From positions 62,001 through 126,000 of the forward strand of contig NZ_VCLB01000011.1 in NCBI RefSeq assembly GCF_005924265.1: DNA of 64,000 bases, written 5' to 3'. The notes below the pieces were generated by a model. That model had not been told where the DNA came from, did no database searches, and saw only the letters and a list, made by a program, of their open reading frames with translations. Made by a program: the position numbers and the translations under genes. Origin of the DNA: Martelella lutilitoris. GTDB taxonomy: Bacteria > Pseudomonadota > Alphaproteobacteria > Rhizobiales > Rhizobiaceae. Positions 8,501-17,061 of the stretch are shown here, piece by piece (positions within the stretch are counted from its first letter, which is position 1; each line of letters begins with the position of its first letter).

Positions 8501-9752
8501 CCTGGAGACCCCCGATGGACTGAAATGATTGCGCCAGCGTTCGCACCTGCTGGGAGGCATTGACCTGCCTTTGATTGGCAAAACGCTCGTGGTTTTGCTC
8601 GATACTCGACAGATCGTACAGATAGTTCGTCATCACGCCGCAGCTTTCCCTCTGGCCGCGTTCGGACAGATCCGCGTCCGCATGGACGGCGTGAACAAGG
8701 GCGCCATTGCCAAGGTGGAAGCGGGCGACGGGATCGTAGTGCCGGCCGCCGTCGCGCTGCGCCGACATCAGATACTGGGCGGCTGCGCAGAGCAGTTGCG
8801 GGTTTGTAAGGCGCTCGGGCGAAAGGCCTTGCCCGGAAAGCCAACGGCTGAAAAGCGGCATGGGCGAAAGCGTCGCGAAAGTGGATAGCTGCGGCAATTC
8901 GGCCGCCAGATCGTTGACCACCTGTTTGATGAGCGAATTGCCGAAGGAGATGCCTGCAAGGCCGGGCTGGCAATTGGATATCGAATAGAAGATCGCCGTA
9001 TCCGCCTGATCCGCTGCAAGCGGCGGGTGCACCTCGGAGAGCAGCGCCTGTACCGAACTGGCGATCCCCTTGGTCAGCGCGACCTCGACAAAGATCAGCG
9101 GTTCGCCCGGCATGGCGGGGTGAAAGAAGGCGAAACACCGGCGGTCTTCGGGCGCAACGCGGCGGCGCAGTTCCTCCCAGGAAGAGATCGCATGCACCGC
9201 CTCGTAGCGGATGATCTTTTCGAGGATATCGGCCGGGCTCTCCCAGCTTATGCGCCGAAGCACCAGAAAACCACGATTGAACCAACTGGCAAAAAGGTGC
9301 CGGAAATCGCAGTCGATCCGCATCCTCGGATCGTCCGGCGGCAGAAGGCGCAGCAGGTCGGCACGCATCTCGACCAGTTGCCGCGTCGCGTTCGGCACAC
9401 GATTGAGCCGGCGCGCGAGCTCCTGCCGGCGCGGTTCCACCGCCGCCATGAAGGCATCATAGGCACGCTGGTCCGGTTTCTTCCAGAGCGGCTCCAGAGT
9501 GGACTCCACCAGCGCATGGTCGATATCGAGATCATCTGCGAGATAGCCGAAAAAGGCGGCCTTTTCCGTATCGTTCATGGCCGCGTAGCGATCGAGAATG
9601 CGCTGCGCCGTCACGAGACCGGATATTTCCCCCTTCGATGACAGCAGTTCATCGATGAGATCGGCAAGCGACCGGCTGTCGCCTGCGGGCGTTGCCGGGC
9701 TCTTCATGGTCCGTCGGAAAACCAGATCCAGGACATCTGACAATACACTCAT
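8493..9752 (-). CDS. matA: Malonyl-CoA decarboxylase
   Basis: A 419-residue protein of the malonyl-CoA decarboxylase family, which converts malonyl-CoA to acetyl-CoA and CO2. Family landmarks include IDCDFRHLFASWFNRGFLVL, SISNCQPGLAGISFGNSLIK with the conserved catalytic Ser region, and FHLGNGALVHAVHADADLS with the conserved His in HxxNGA. The ATG at 9752 was chosen over a longer frame. It overlaps matB, so the pair would turn malonate into acetyl-CoA. No matC-type malonate carrier is nearby; a Dpp-type importer takes that position. Confidence 0.88.
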   Translation of the reverse strand: MSVLSDVLDLVFRRTMKSPATPAGDSRSLADLIDELLSSKGEISGLVTAQRILDRYAAMNDTEKAAFFGYLADDLDIDHALVESTLEPLWKKPDQRAYDAFMAAVEPRRQELARRLNRVPNATRQLVEMRADLLRLLPPDDPRMRIDCDFRHLFASWFNRGFLVLRRISWESPADILEKIIRYEAVHAISSWEELRRRVAPEDRRCFAFFHPAMPGEPLIFVEVALTKGIASSVQALLSEVHPPLAADQADTAIFYSISNCQPGLAGISFGNSLIKQVVNDLAAELPQLSTFATLSPMPLFSRWLSGQGLSPERLTNPQLLCAAAQYLMSAQRDGGRHYDPVARFHLGNGALVHAVHADADLSERGQRESCGVMTNYLYDLSSIEQNHERFANQRQVNASQQVRTLAQSFQSIGGLQDA

Positions 9753-9866
9753 GGCATCAAACCCTCGCAAGCTTGCTGGCATAAACGGCGAATCCTGTTG
9801 GAAAGCACCGAGGTTTCAGCGCGATGCGCCCGTCATCACGGCATCTGCGCGAAACGGGCCGTCTTC

Positions 9867-10493
9867 TCAGGAAAGCAGATCCGGTACACCGCGCAAGATA
9901 TCGGACCAAAGCGTATAGCCACCGGCATTCAGATGAATGAAATCGGGCTGGTAGTAGCGGCCCATGGGCCTGCCGTTTTCACCCAGCAGCACCCCGGACA
10001 CATCGACAAACGTCGCCGCGCCGGAACTTTCGCACCAGTCGGACGCAAGGCTGTTGTAGTGATCGACCGCGTCGGCATAGATCCAGCGCGTCGGGCTCTG
10101 CTTGGTTGACAGGACGAAGACCGCCGCATCAGGAAGCCGCCTGCGGATATCGCCCACAAGCGCCTCGAGATTGCGGAAGGTCGAAAGCCCTGTCAGCCCA
10201 TCATTCGCGATGTCGTTTTCCCCGAAATAGAGCGCGACACGCTCGGGCTTCAGCGGCACCAGCAGCTTTTCCAGATAGTGCCGGCCGGAAAGGTTCGTGC
10301 CGCCGCCAAATCCGAGATTGACCACGTCGAGGCATTGCAGGTCCTGCACCATGGTGCCCCACAGCCGGAAAGAGGATGAGCCGTAAAAGGCGATCGGCCG
10401 TGCCGGCAACGGTCCGCGCTGAAGCCGCGCCAGAATGCCGACCACATCGTCTTCGTAGCGGTTCGTGGCCAGCGGTGAGGGAAAATCAAACAT
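9867..10493 (-). CDS. SGNH/GDSL-type hydrolase
   Basis: A 208-residue cytosolic hydrolase with no signal peptide. Family blocks are visible: IAFYGSSSFRLWG (block I, nucleophile Ser in a GSSS variant of GDS), a Gly-rich LGFGGGTNLSG (block II), YFGENDIANDG (block III, GxND) and QPDFIHLNAGGY (block V, DxxH supplying Asp and His). It is probably an esterase or deacylase. The start at 10493 overlaps the upstream ATPase gene by 8 bp, placing it in the importer operon, and matA and matB follow. The context suggests it releases malonate, or a malonylated moiety, from an imported ester. That is inference. Confidence 0.8.
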   Translation of the reverse strand: MFDFPSPLATNRYEDDVVGILARLQRGPLPARPIAFYGSSSFRLWGTMVQDLQCLDVVNLGFGGGTNLSGRHYLEKLLVPLKPERVALYFGENDIANDGLTGLSTFRNLEALVGDIRRRLPDAAVFVLSTKQSPTRWIYADAVDHYNSLASDWCESSGAATFVDVSGVLLGENGRPMGRYYQPDFIHLNAGGYTLWSDILRGVPDLLS

Positions 10494-11472
10494 GGGAAGC
10501 CTTCTGAGCCTTATCTTCACCGGCACGATGGCATGCCGTCAGGCGCCCGTCTTTATGAGCATCGAGCGTCGGAATGGACCGTTCGCAAAGATCGATCGCG
10601 ATCGGACAGCGCGGACGGAAGGCACAGCCCGACGGCAGTGTGATCGGACTGGGCGGGTCGCCCTCGAGCGGCGCACGCTGGCGGCGCTCGGAGGGACGCG
10701 GGCGCGGAACGGATTCCAGAAGGCCCGTCGTATAGGGATGCTGCGGCGCGTTGAGCACCGTCGCCGTCATTCCCTCCTCGACGATGCGCCCGAGATACAT
10801 CACCGCTATGCGGTCACTGATATGCGAAACGACGCCGATATCGTGGGAAATGAAGATGAGCGACAGGCCCATCTCGTCGCGCAAATCGCAGAGCAGGTTG
10901 ATGACCTGGGCGCGGATGGAAACGTCGAGCGCCGAAACGGGTTCATCCGCAACGATCAGGCGCGGTTCGGTCGCAAGCGCGCGGGCGATCCCGAGGCGCT
11001 GGCGCTGGCCGCCCGAAAGCTCATGCGGAAAACGCTTTGCCTGATCGGGTCGCAGACCAACCTTTTCCAGAAGGTACAGCACCCGGTCCCGGCGTTCGGC
11101 CGGCGTGCCGATCCTGTAATTGTCGAGCGGTTCACGCACGATCGCCTCCGCCGACCATCGCGGATCGAGCGAGGCAGAGGGGTCCTGGAAGATCATTTGA
11201 ACCGAGCGCCGCGCTGCATGGAGGTCTCTGCGACCCATGCGTGCCAGATCCTTTCCGAGCAGCCAAACAGCCCCATTGTCCGGCCTGTCGAGCCCCATGA
11301 TCATGCGGCCAAGCGTGGATTTGCCGCAGCCGCTTTCGCCCACGAGCGCCAGCGTTTCGCCGGGCGCGATCGAGAGTGAAACGTCATTGACGGCATGAAC
11401 GACCTGCCCCTTGCCCGCCGGGAAATGGCGGACGAGGTTTTCCGCCACGAGAAGATCGGATGTATCGGTCAT
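10486..11472 (-). CDS. Dpp/Opp-type ABC transporter ATPase (DppF-like)
   Basis: A 328-residue ATPase with Walker A GESGCGKST, signature LSGGQRQRLG, Walker B LIVADEP and the H-loop ISHD. The C-terminal extension containing the Cys-rich GCAFRPRCP is typical of oligopeptide/dipeptide ATPases. It overlaps the second ATPase gene by 4 bp and the hydrolase gene by 8 bp. It forms one half of the nucleotide-binding dimer that powers the permeases at 12485-14280. Substrate specificity is set by the binding protein, not by this subunit. Confidence 0.9.
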   Translation of the reverse strand: MTDTSDLLVAENLVRHFPAGKGQVVHAVNDVSLSIAPGETLALVGESGCGKSTLGRMIMGLDRPDNGAVWLLGKDLARMGRRDLHAARRSVQMIFQDPSASLDPRWSAEAIVREPLDNYRIGTPAERRDRVLYLLEKVGLRPDQAKRFPHELSGGQRQRLGIARALATEPRLIVADEPVSALDVSIRAQVINLLCDLRDEMGLSLIFISHDIGVVSHISDRIAVMYLGRIVEEGMTATVLNAPQHPYTTGLLESVPRPRPSERRQRAPLEGDPPSPITLPSGCAFRPRCPIAIDLCERSIPTLDAHKDGRLTACHRAGEDKAQKASHV

Positions 11473-12488
11473 ATCGAGGCCTCCTCTGCGCCCGATGCCG
11501 GCAGGGCATTGTCGATCGGCTGGTCGCAGCGCGTGTCATGGCCCGCTGCGATCATTCGCCAGTCGGGCGTCCGCTCATGGCAGCTGGCAACGGCGAAACG
11601 GCAACGGTCCACGAAATTGCAGCCCTTGGGAAGCATGGAAAAGCTCGGCACATTGCCGGGGATTTCCTCCAGACGCCCGAGGCTTTCCTCGCCCGGAACG
11701 AATTCCGCCGTCGCCCGCAAAAGGCCGGCGGTATAGCCATGCGACGGCCGCTCGAAGATGTCGTGCACGGAGCCGCGCTCGACCAGCGTGCCAGCATACA
11801 TAACGGCGACGTCATCGGCGATTTCGGCAACCACGCCGAGATCGTGTGTGATGAAGATGATCGCTGTGCCGAATTCGCGCTGCAGTTCCGACAGAAGCCA
11901 GAGGATCTGCGCCTGCACGGTGACGTCGAGCGCCGTCGTCGGCTCGTCGGCAATCAGCAGCCTTGGACGACAGATCAGCGCCATGGCGATCATGATCCGC
12001 TGACGCATGCCGCCGGAGAGTTGGTGCGGATAGGCCCTCATGCGCCGCGCCGCCTCGGGAATTCGAACCATCTGCAGGACTTCGAGCACGCGCCCATCGG
12101 CCGCCTTTCGGCTCATCTTCTCATGCAGCAGAAGCGCCTCGCGCAACTGAAAGCCGATTGTCAGGGCCGGATTGAGCGACGACATCGGATCCTGAAAGAT
12201 CATTGCCATCAGCGAGCCGCGCAGATCGGTGAGCCGCTCCTCGTCGCAGGAGAGGAGGTCGATCCCTTCCAGACGCAGCCGATCGGCCGTCACCACGGCG
12301 CTTCCGGGCTTGTGCAGGCCCATGATCGATGTCGCGGTCACGCTCTTGCCGGAGCCGGATTCGCCGACCAGGCAAAGGGTCTTTCCAGCCTCCAGGTCGA
12401 ACGAAACATCACGGACCGCTCGTATCGCGCCCTCGGGGCCAAAGCCGACCGACAGGTTGCGGACACTGAGAAACGGTTCAGCGGTCAT
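11469..12488 (-). CDS. Dpp/Opp-type ABC transporter ATPase (DppD-like)
   Basis: A 339-residue ATPase with Walker [11 protein letters not shown], signature LSGGMRQR, Walker B LLIADEP and H-loop ITHDLG. The C-terminal oligopeptide-type extension includes [11 protein letters not shown]. It overlaps both neighbours by 4 bp, consistent with an ATGA-coupled operon. It pairs with the DppF-like ATPase at 10486-11472. Confidence 0.9.
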   Translation of the reverse strand: MTAEPFLSVRNLSVGFGPEGAIRAVRDVSFDLEAGKTLCLVGESGSGKSVTATSIMGLHKPGSAVVTADRLRLEGIDLLSCDEERLTDLRGSLMAMIFQDPMSSLNPALTIGFQLREALLLHEKMSRKAADGRVLEVLQMVRIPEAARRMRAYPHQLSGGMRQRIMIAMALICRPRLLIADEPTTALDVTVQAQILWLLSELQREFGTAIIFITHDLGVVAEIADDVAVMYAGTLVERGSVHDIFERPSHGYTAGLLRATAEFVPGEESLGRLEEIPGNVPSFSMLPKGCNFVDRCRFAVASCHERTPDWRMIAAGHDTRCDQPIDNALPASGAEEASI

Positions 12489-13342
12489 GATGCCCTCCTT
12501 GCCACAAGGCGCGGGTCAAAACGGTCGCGCAGTCTGTCGCCGATAATGTTGATGGAGAGGACCATGATGGAGAGGAATGTGCCCGGAAACGCGATGATCC
12601 AGGGCGCAAGCCGGAAGTATTCCTTGCCGCTGGCGATGACATTGCCCCAGCTTGGTATATCCGGCGGGGTTCCCACGCCGAGAAAGCTCAGCGCCGCCTC
12701 GCTCAAGATTGCCGCCGCGCAGACATAGGTTGCCTGGACGCTCAGCATGCCGACGGCATTGGGCACTACATGGCGCAACAAGATCTTCGACGTTGACGAG
12801 CCCACGGAAACGGCCGCGGTGATGAAGGGCAGTTCGCGAATACTGAGCACGACGCTGCGCATCAATCGTGCGGTGCGGGGAATTTCAGGTACCGAGATCG
12901 CAATGATGACCGTGACGAGCCCGCCGCCGAGAACCGAGACCAGCGCAATTGCGAGCAGGATTCCGGGAATAGCCATCAGGCCATCGGACAAACGCATGAC
13001 AATGCGGTCGACCCACCGGAAATAGCCCGCCAGAACCCCGAGCGTGCCGCCGATGATCAGCACGACGGCTGCCGTGCAGAGGCCGACCAGGACCGAATTG
13101 CGGGCGCCGGAGACGGTCCGGGTAAAGACGTCGCGACCGAGATTGTCCGTGCCGAACCATGCTGCAGCACTTGGCGGCTTGAGACGCATGATCGGGTTCA
13201 GTTCGTTGCCGAGGCCCAGAATGGGCGGGCCGAAAATGGCCATCAGGATGACGACGGTCAGCGCCAACAGGCTGAGCGAGACGGCAATCCCGGGGCGCGC
13301 CGACCGGATCGCCGAAAAGGCGTTGAGAGCGCTGGAAGTCAT
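12485..13342 (-). CDS. Dpp/Opp-type ABC transporter permease (DppC-like)
   Basis: A 285-residue membrane protein. It has an N-terminal helix (AVSLSLLALTVVILMAIFGP), the family FGTDNLGRDVFTRTVSGAR motif, and the EAA-type cytoplasmic loop near EAALSFLGVGTPPDIPSWGN. These are hallmarks of DppC/OppC. It overlaps the DppB-like gene by 4 bp and the DppD-like gene by 4 bp. Confidence 0.9.
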   Translation of the reverse strand: MTSSALNAFSAIRSARPGIAVSLSLLALTVVILMAIFGPPILGLGNELNPIMRLKPPSAAAWFGTDNLGRDVFTRTVSGARNSVLVGLCTAAVVLIIGGTLGVLAGYFRWVDRIVMRLSDGLMAIPGILLAIALVSVLGGGLVTVIIAISVPEIPRTARLMRSVVLSIRELPFITAAVSVGSSTSKILLRHVVPNAVGMLSVQATYVCAAAILSEAALSFLGVGTPPDIPSWGNVIASGKEYFRLAPWIIAFPGTFLSIMVLSINIIGDRLRDRFDPRLVARRAS

Positions 13343-14280
13343 TGGCGAACCCTCGGATCAAAAAGAGCATAGGACAGGTCAACCAGCAGGTTGACGGAGA
13401 TGAGGGCGAAGGAAAACACGATCAGCACGCCCTGCACCACGGGATAGTCACGGGTCTGAATCGCATCGACCGTCAGCCGGCCCATGCCGGGAATATTGAA
13501 AACGGATTCGGTGATGACGACACCACCGAGCAAGGCTGCAAAGCTGGTGCCGACGACCGTGACGACAGGAACGCCGATATTCTTCAGCGCATGCACGACC
13601 AGGACCCGGCCGTTCTTGGCGCCCTTGGCGCGGGCCGTGCGGATGTAATCCTCCGACAGCACCTCGATCATCGTCGCACGCGTGATGCGCGCGACGAGCG
13701 CAGAAAAAAGCAGCGACAGGCTGATCGATGGCAGCATCAGGCTGCGAAGACAGCTCCAGAGGCCGGATGACAGCGGCTTGTATCCCTGGACCGGAAACCA
13801 GCCCACGCGCAGCGCAAAGAGATCGACAAGAATGTAACCGACGATAAAAACGGGAATGGAAAAGCCAAGAACAGAGGCGATGATCAGCGCCGTGTCGACG
13901 GCCGATCCCGCGCGCCATGCGGCCCAGACACCCGAGGGAACGGCGATCAGCACGGAGAGCGTCAGCGTGCACACGGCGAGCATCGCGGTCGGTTCGACGC
14001 GCTGCATAATCAGGGTCAGCACCGGAAAGCCTGAGTAGACGGACTCGCCGAGATCAAGTCGCGCGACCTGGGAGAGATAAAGAAACAGCTGTTCGATCAA
14101 GGGGCGGTCGAGGAAGAGGCGCGCGCGGATCTCTTCGATTTGCGCCGGCGTTGCGTTCTCGCCGGCAATCAGGGCTGCCGGATCGCCGGGACCGATATGA
14201 AGAAGAAGAAACACGGTAACCAGCACGATCAACGCGACCGGTATGACCGACAGAAGCCGGCGGACGACGAAATTGGACAT
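13339..14280 (-). CDS. Dpp/Opp-type ABC transporter permease (DppB-like)
   Basis: A 313-residue permease starting MSNFVVRRLLSVIPVALIV. The family motif HIGPGDPAALIAGENATPAQ follows the first helix, and the late EAA-like loop has LRARIFNIPGM-type character (VFNIPGMGRLTVDAIQTRDY). The ATG at 14280 is chosen over a frame start at 14298. A strong intercistronic hairpin (14301-14326) separates it from the binding-protein gene. Confidence 0.9.
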   Translation of the reverse strand: MSNFVVRRLLSVIPVALIVLVTVFLLLHIGPGDPAALIAGENATPAQIEEIRARLFLDRPLIEQLFLYLSQVARLDLGESVYSGFPVLTLIMQRVEPTAMLAVCTLTLSVLIAVPSGVWAAWRAGSAVDTALIIASVLGFSIPVFIVGYILVDLFALRVGWFPVQGYKPLSSGLWSCLRSLMLPSISLSLLFSALVARITRATMIEVLSEDYIRTARAKGAKNGRVLVVHALKNIGVPVVTVVGTSFAALLGGVVITESVFNIPGMGRLTVDAIQTRDYPVVQGVLIVFSFALISVNLLVDLSYALFDPRVRQ

Positions 14281-14300
14281 TGATGTCTCCTGAAACAAGG

Positions 14301-14326
14301 CGGCGCCGTTGCCGGGAACGGCGCCG
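14301..14326 (-). promoter_or_regulatory. Intercistronic hairpin between binding protein and permease genes
   Basis: A 10-bp perfect inverted repeat (CGGCGCCGTT / AACGGCGCCG) with a 6-base loop lies between the binding-protein stop and the permease start. There is no T-run after it on the minus strand. It is therefore better read as an mRNA-stabilising or partial-termination element, of the kind that keeps binding-protein mRNA in excess, than as an operon end. Confidence 0.55.
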
Positions 14327-14337
14327 ACTCTTTCATG

Positions 14338-15912
14338 TCACTGCGTTTTCTCGATGTTCCAGTAGACCTGCAGAGGGCTCTGGATCATCCCATCCAGCGA
14401 CGTGTTCCAGCCGGACTTGCCGTAATACTGGCCCATAGGGATGAAGGTCACGATCTCGTTCGACCGGTCCTGGATCGCAACAGCCGCCGCCTTGCGCTCT
14501 TCCTGGGTATCGGCAAGCAGGAACTGCTTCCAGTTCGCCTGCAGCTCCTCATCGCAAGGCCAGCCGACAAAAGCCTTATCGCAAGCGCCAGTGACATATG
14601 GATTGGTCAACGGGTCCATCATCGCATCGCCGCCAAAGGCCGTCAGGAACATGTTCCAGCCGCCTTCCGAAGGCGCGCCCGTGTTGTTGCGCCGCGAGAA
14701 CATCGACGCGAGGTCCATCTGCTGGTCGTTGACAGTGAAGCCGACATTGCGTAGCGCCTGCACAAGGACGATACCCATATCACGCTGGAACTGCTGATCC
14801 GTCGGATGCAGGAAGGTGATGGGCGTTCCGTCATAACCGGCCTCTTCCAGCAGCGCCTTCGCCTTCTCCGGATCCGGATGCATGTAGCGATCGCTGTTGA
14901 CGTCGGTCTCGTAGGGACCGCCGCACATGAAGATCGCGGCGCAGAGCTCGTAGAGATCCGTCTTGTCGCCAAGAAGCGTCGTCATGAAATCCTGCTGGTT
15001 CAACGCGAGCTGAACCGCCTGGCGGACTTTGATGTCATCGAAGGGCGGCTGGGTATGGTTCAAGACGATCTGCAGGCTTTTGCCCAACTGCGGCTTGGTC
15101 GCAGTGGTCAGTTCCGCTTCGGATTCCACCAGCGGAAGCTGATCGTAGGGGACTTCGGTGACATAGTCGATCTCGCCTGCCATCAGCGCATTGACGGCGC
15201 TGGTGTCATCCGGGATGGTGATACGCTCAAGCCGGTCCACCTTTGCAAGCTTGGCGCCTGCCAGATTGCTCGGAGGCTCGCTGCGCGGGATGTAGCCATC
15301 GAACTTTTCGACGACGAATTTGACGCCCGGCTGCCATTCGGCGAATTTGAAAGGACCGGATCCAATCAGTTCCGGCAGCTTCTCGCCAATCGGCGTTTCG
15401 GCGATCCGCTCCGGCATGATGAACAGCGGATAGGCGGTCATCCGTCCGAGGCCGTTGAGCAACTGTCCGAAAGGTTCGGTGAGAACGATACGGAACGACG
15501 TGTCGCCGGTCGCCTCGATCGTGTCGAGACGCTTGGCAATCTCCTGGCCGAGGCTGTCCTTGCCCATCCAGCGGTTGATCGACGCAATGACATCCGCCGA
15601 GGTGACCGGCGCGCCGTCATGGAAGATGAGCCCATCGCGGAGCGTGAAGTCATAGGTCTTCTTGTCCGCGCTGACGGTATAGGTGTCGACCATCTGGGGC
15701 TGGACCTGGAAGTCGTCATCCATGGCGAACAGCGTATCCCAGATCAGATAGGACATGTCGCGCATCGGGTAATTCGTGCTGAGCAGCGGATCCATCTGCT
15801 GAATGTCGCCGACGTCACGAATTCGCAATACGCTCTCAGCGTGTGCGGCAAGTGTCATCGCTGCCGACAGCGCGGTGGCCGCTGCGAGCGTCTTAAAGGC
15901 TTTCGAAAACAT
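14338..15912 (-). CDS. ABC transporter substrate-binding protein, family 5 (Dpp/Opp type)
   Basis: A 524-residue exported protein. The signal peptide runs MFSKAFKTLAAATALSAAMT to about AAHA-ES. Family-5 landmarks include TYTVSADKKTYDFTLRDGLI, FHDGAPVTSADVIASINRW and the late LLEEAGYDGTPITFLHPTD. It delivers a substrate to the DppBCDF-like complex encoded downstream on the same strand. Such proteins bind peptides, but also glycosides, opines and other conjugates. With an SGNH hydrolase and matAB in the same operon, a malonate-releasing conjugate is the favoured guess. The start at 15912 gives the complete signal peptide. Confidence 0.9.
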   Translation of the reverse strand: MFSKAFKTLAAATALSAAMTLAAHAESVLRIRDVGDIQQMDPLLSTNYPMRDMSYLIWDTLFAMDDDFQVQPQMVDTYTVSADKKTYDFTLRDGLIFHDGAPVTSADVIASINRWMGKDSLGQEIAKRLDTIEATGDTSFRIVLTEPFGQLLNGLGRMTAYPLFIMPERIAETPIGEKLPELIGSGPFKFAEWQPGVKFVVEKFDGYIPRSEPPSNLAGAKLAKVDRLERITIPDDTSAVNALMAGEIDYVTEVPYDQLPLVESEAELTTATKPQLGKSLQIVLNHTQPPFDDIKVRQAVQLALNQQDFMTTLLGDKTDLYELCAAIFMCGGPYETDVNSDRYMHPDPEKAKALLEEAGYDGTPITFLHPTDQQFQRDMGIVLVQALRNVGFTVNDQQMDLASMFSRRNNTGAPSEGGWNMFLTAFGGDAMMDPLTNPYVTGACDKAFVGWPCDEELQANWKQFLLADTQEERKAAAVAIQDRSNEIVTFIPMGQYYGKSGWNTSLDGMIQSPLQVYWNIEKTQ

Positions 15913-16000
15913 CCGGTCCCTCCCTTGAACCAAAGCCAGGATGGCTTTTCGGCAATTGCATACAGCATTTGTTTAATGCTAAATCTAACTAGCTTCTTTT

Positions 16001-16027
16001 GTATGCATATGTCAATATCATGCATAC
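16001..16027. promoter_or_regulatory. Inverted repeat, probable GntR operator
   Basis: GTATGCAT at 16001-16008 and ATGCATAC at 16020-16027 form an 8-bp inverted repeat with an 11-base spacer. A further GCATAC lies at about 15958-15963. The repeat sits between the divergent binding-protein and GntR genes, 24 bp before the GntR start, where an autoregulator would bind. Confidence 0.6.
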
Positions 16028-16050
16028 ATGAAAACGTTCTGAGTATTCGA

Positions 16051-16716
16051 ATGACAAAAACTGTTTCAAATTCAGGCACTTCACTTCGCGATCGCATCGA
16101 AGAGGCAATTGTGTCAGGAGAGTTTCGGCCCGGCGACAGGCTCGAAGAGGTGAGCCTCGCTGAGCATTACGGGGTTTCCCGTACGCCCGTTCGGGAAGCG
16201 CTGCGGCAGTTGCAGGAGGCAGGCCTCATCGACATCAAGCCGCGCAAGGGGGCGACCGTCACCGTGGTGACGCCCACGCATCTGATCCATATGTTCGAGG
16301 TGATGGGCGGGATTGAGGGCATCGCTGGACGTCTTGCAGCCCGGCGCCTCGATGAAAGGTCCAGACAAGACATTCTGGAATGCCACGAAGCCTGCCGCAC
16401 CGCAGTGAAGGATGGCTCTGACGCCTATTATTACGAGAACGAGCGGTTCCACATGGCGATCTACCACGCCAGCGCCAATCCGTTTCTCGAGGAACAGGCA
16501 CGCACCCTGCATCGACGCCTCAAGCCCTACCGCCGGATTCAGCTTCGCTCCCTGAACAGGATCGAACACTCGTTCGAAGAGCATGAGCGGATCGTCCAGG
16601 CCTTGCTGAGTGGCAACGGCAAGGAAGCCGAACAGGCGCTATGGGATCACGTAACGATTCAGGCGGATCGCTTTCACGATTTCTTGGCCGGACTGGAGAG
16701 AAGCACGCAATCGTAG
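16051..16716 (+). CDS. GntR-family regulator (FadR/FCD subfamily), likely regulator of the matAB-transporter operon
   Basis: A 221-residue protein. The N-terminal winged HTH (SLRDRIEEAIVSGEFRPGDR, SRTPVREALRQLQEAGLI) is followed by an all-helical FCD domain, with FEVMGGIEGIAGRLAARRL and metal-site-like His residues in ERFHMAIYHASANP and WDHVTIQ. It is divergent from the transporter-hydrolase-matAB operon. In clover rhizobia the matABC genes are controlled by a GntR protein, MatR, so an analogous malonate-type ligand is plausible. The ATG at 16051 gives the normal family length; the open frame continues far upstream but is antisense to the binding-protein gene. Confidence 0.85.
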   Translation: MTKTVSNSGTSLRDRIEEAIVSGEFRPGDRLEEVSLAEHYGVSRTPVREALRQLQEAGLIDIKPRKGATVTVVTPTHLIHMFEVMGGIEGIAGRLAARRLDERSRQDILECHEACRTAVKDGSDAYYYENERFHMAIYHASANPFLEEQARTLHRRLKPYRRIQLRSLNRIEHSFEEHERIVQALLSGNGKEAEQALWDHVTIQADRFHDFLAGLERSTQS

Positions 16717-16830
16717 TGTGCGCGCCACAAGCGCCTCGCAAGAAAGGCTTGGAGCGTAATCCGAGCGTTCTCGATGCTGCGAAACTTCCTGAATTGCTCC
16801 GGAAAGCGGCTCGGCAGCACCGCTCGCTGT

Positions 16831-16986
16831 TTAGTCCTCGGCCGTAGACCGCTCGCGCCACTTCAGAACGGTTTTCGGATTGATGCCGTAGATCCGGATC
16901 CATTGTGCGGAATAAGCGTGCAAGCGATGGAACACAGCTCGGACCGCGCGCATGGTCGTGGCGCGGCCGTGATGTATCTGGCCCAT
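16831..16986 (-). pseudogene. IS481-family transposase, N-terminal remnant
   Basis: A 51-codon frame from ATG 16986 to TAA 16831 reads MGQIHHGRATTMRAVRAV and then YGINPKTVLKWRERSTAED. This matches the well-known N-terminal opening of IS481-type transposases (MGQ-xx-HG-x-ATTxxAVR, then the helix-turn-helix YGINPKTVxKW). The region between them is diverged, and the catalytic DDE part is missing. No terminal inverted repeats were found. It is a dead insertion fragment between the GntR and LacI genes. Confidence 0.75.
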
Positions 16987-17061
16987 AATGCTTACTTCAA
17001 TTCCATGGAAAATAACGCACCGTCAAATCCCAGGGTCAAACGCCTGGAACCACCGTGTATC

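Noticed and set aside
10486-15912. Dpp-type importer as a nickel transporter for the hydrogenase
   Set aside because: It is 32 kb away from hox/hyp, and operon-linked to an SGNH hydrolase and matAB; nothing in the binding protein points to nickel.
14806-16050. Long N-terminal extension in frame with the GntR gene
   Set aside because: It runs antisense to the binding-protein gene and across the operator region; the GntR protein is complete from 16051.
16740-16830. GAATTGCTCC resembling the arm of the interspersed palindrome
   Set aside because: Only about ten bases match and the internal hairpins are absent.
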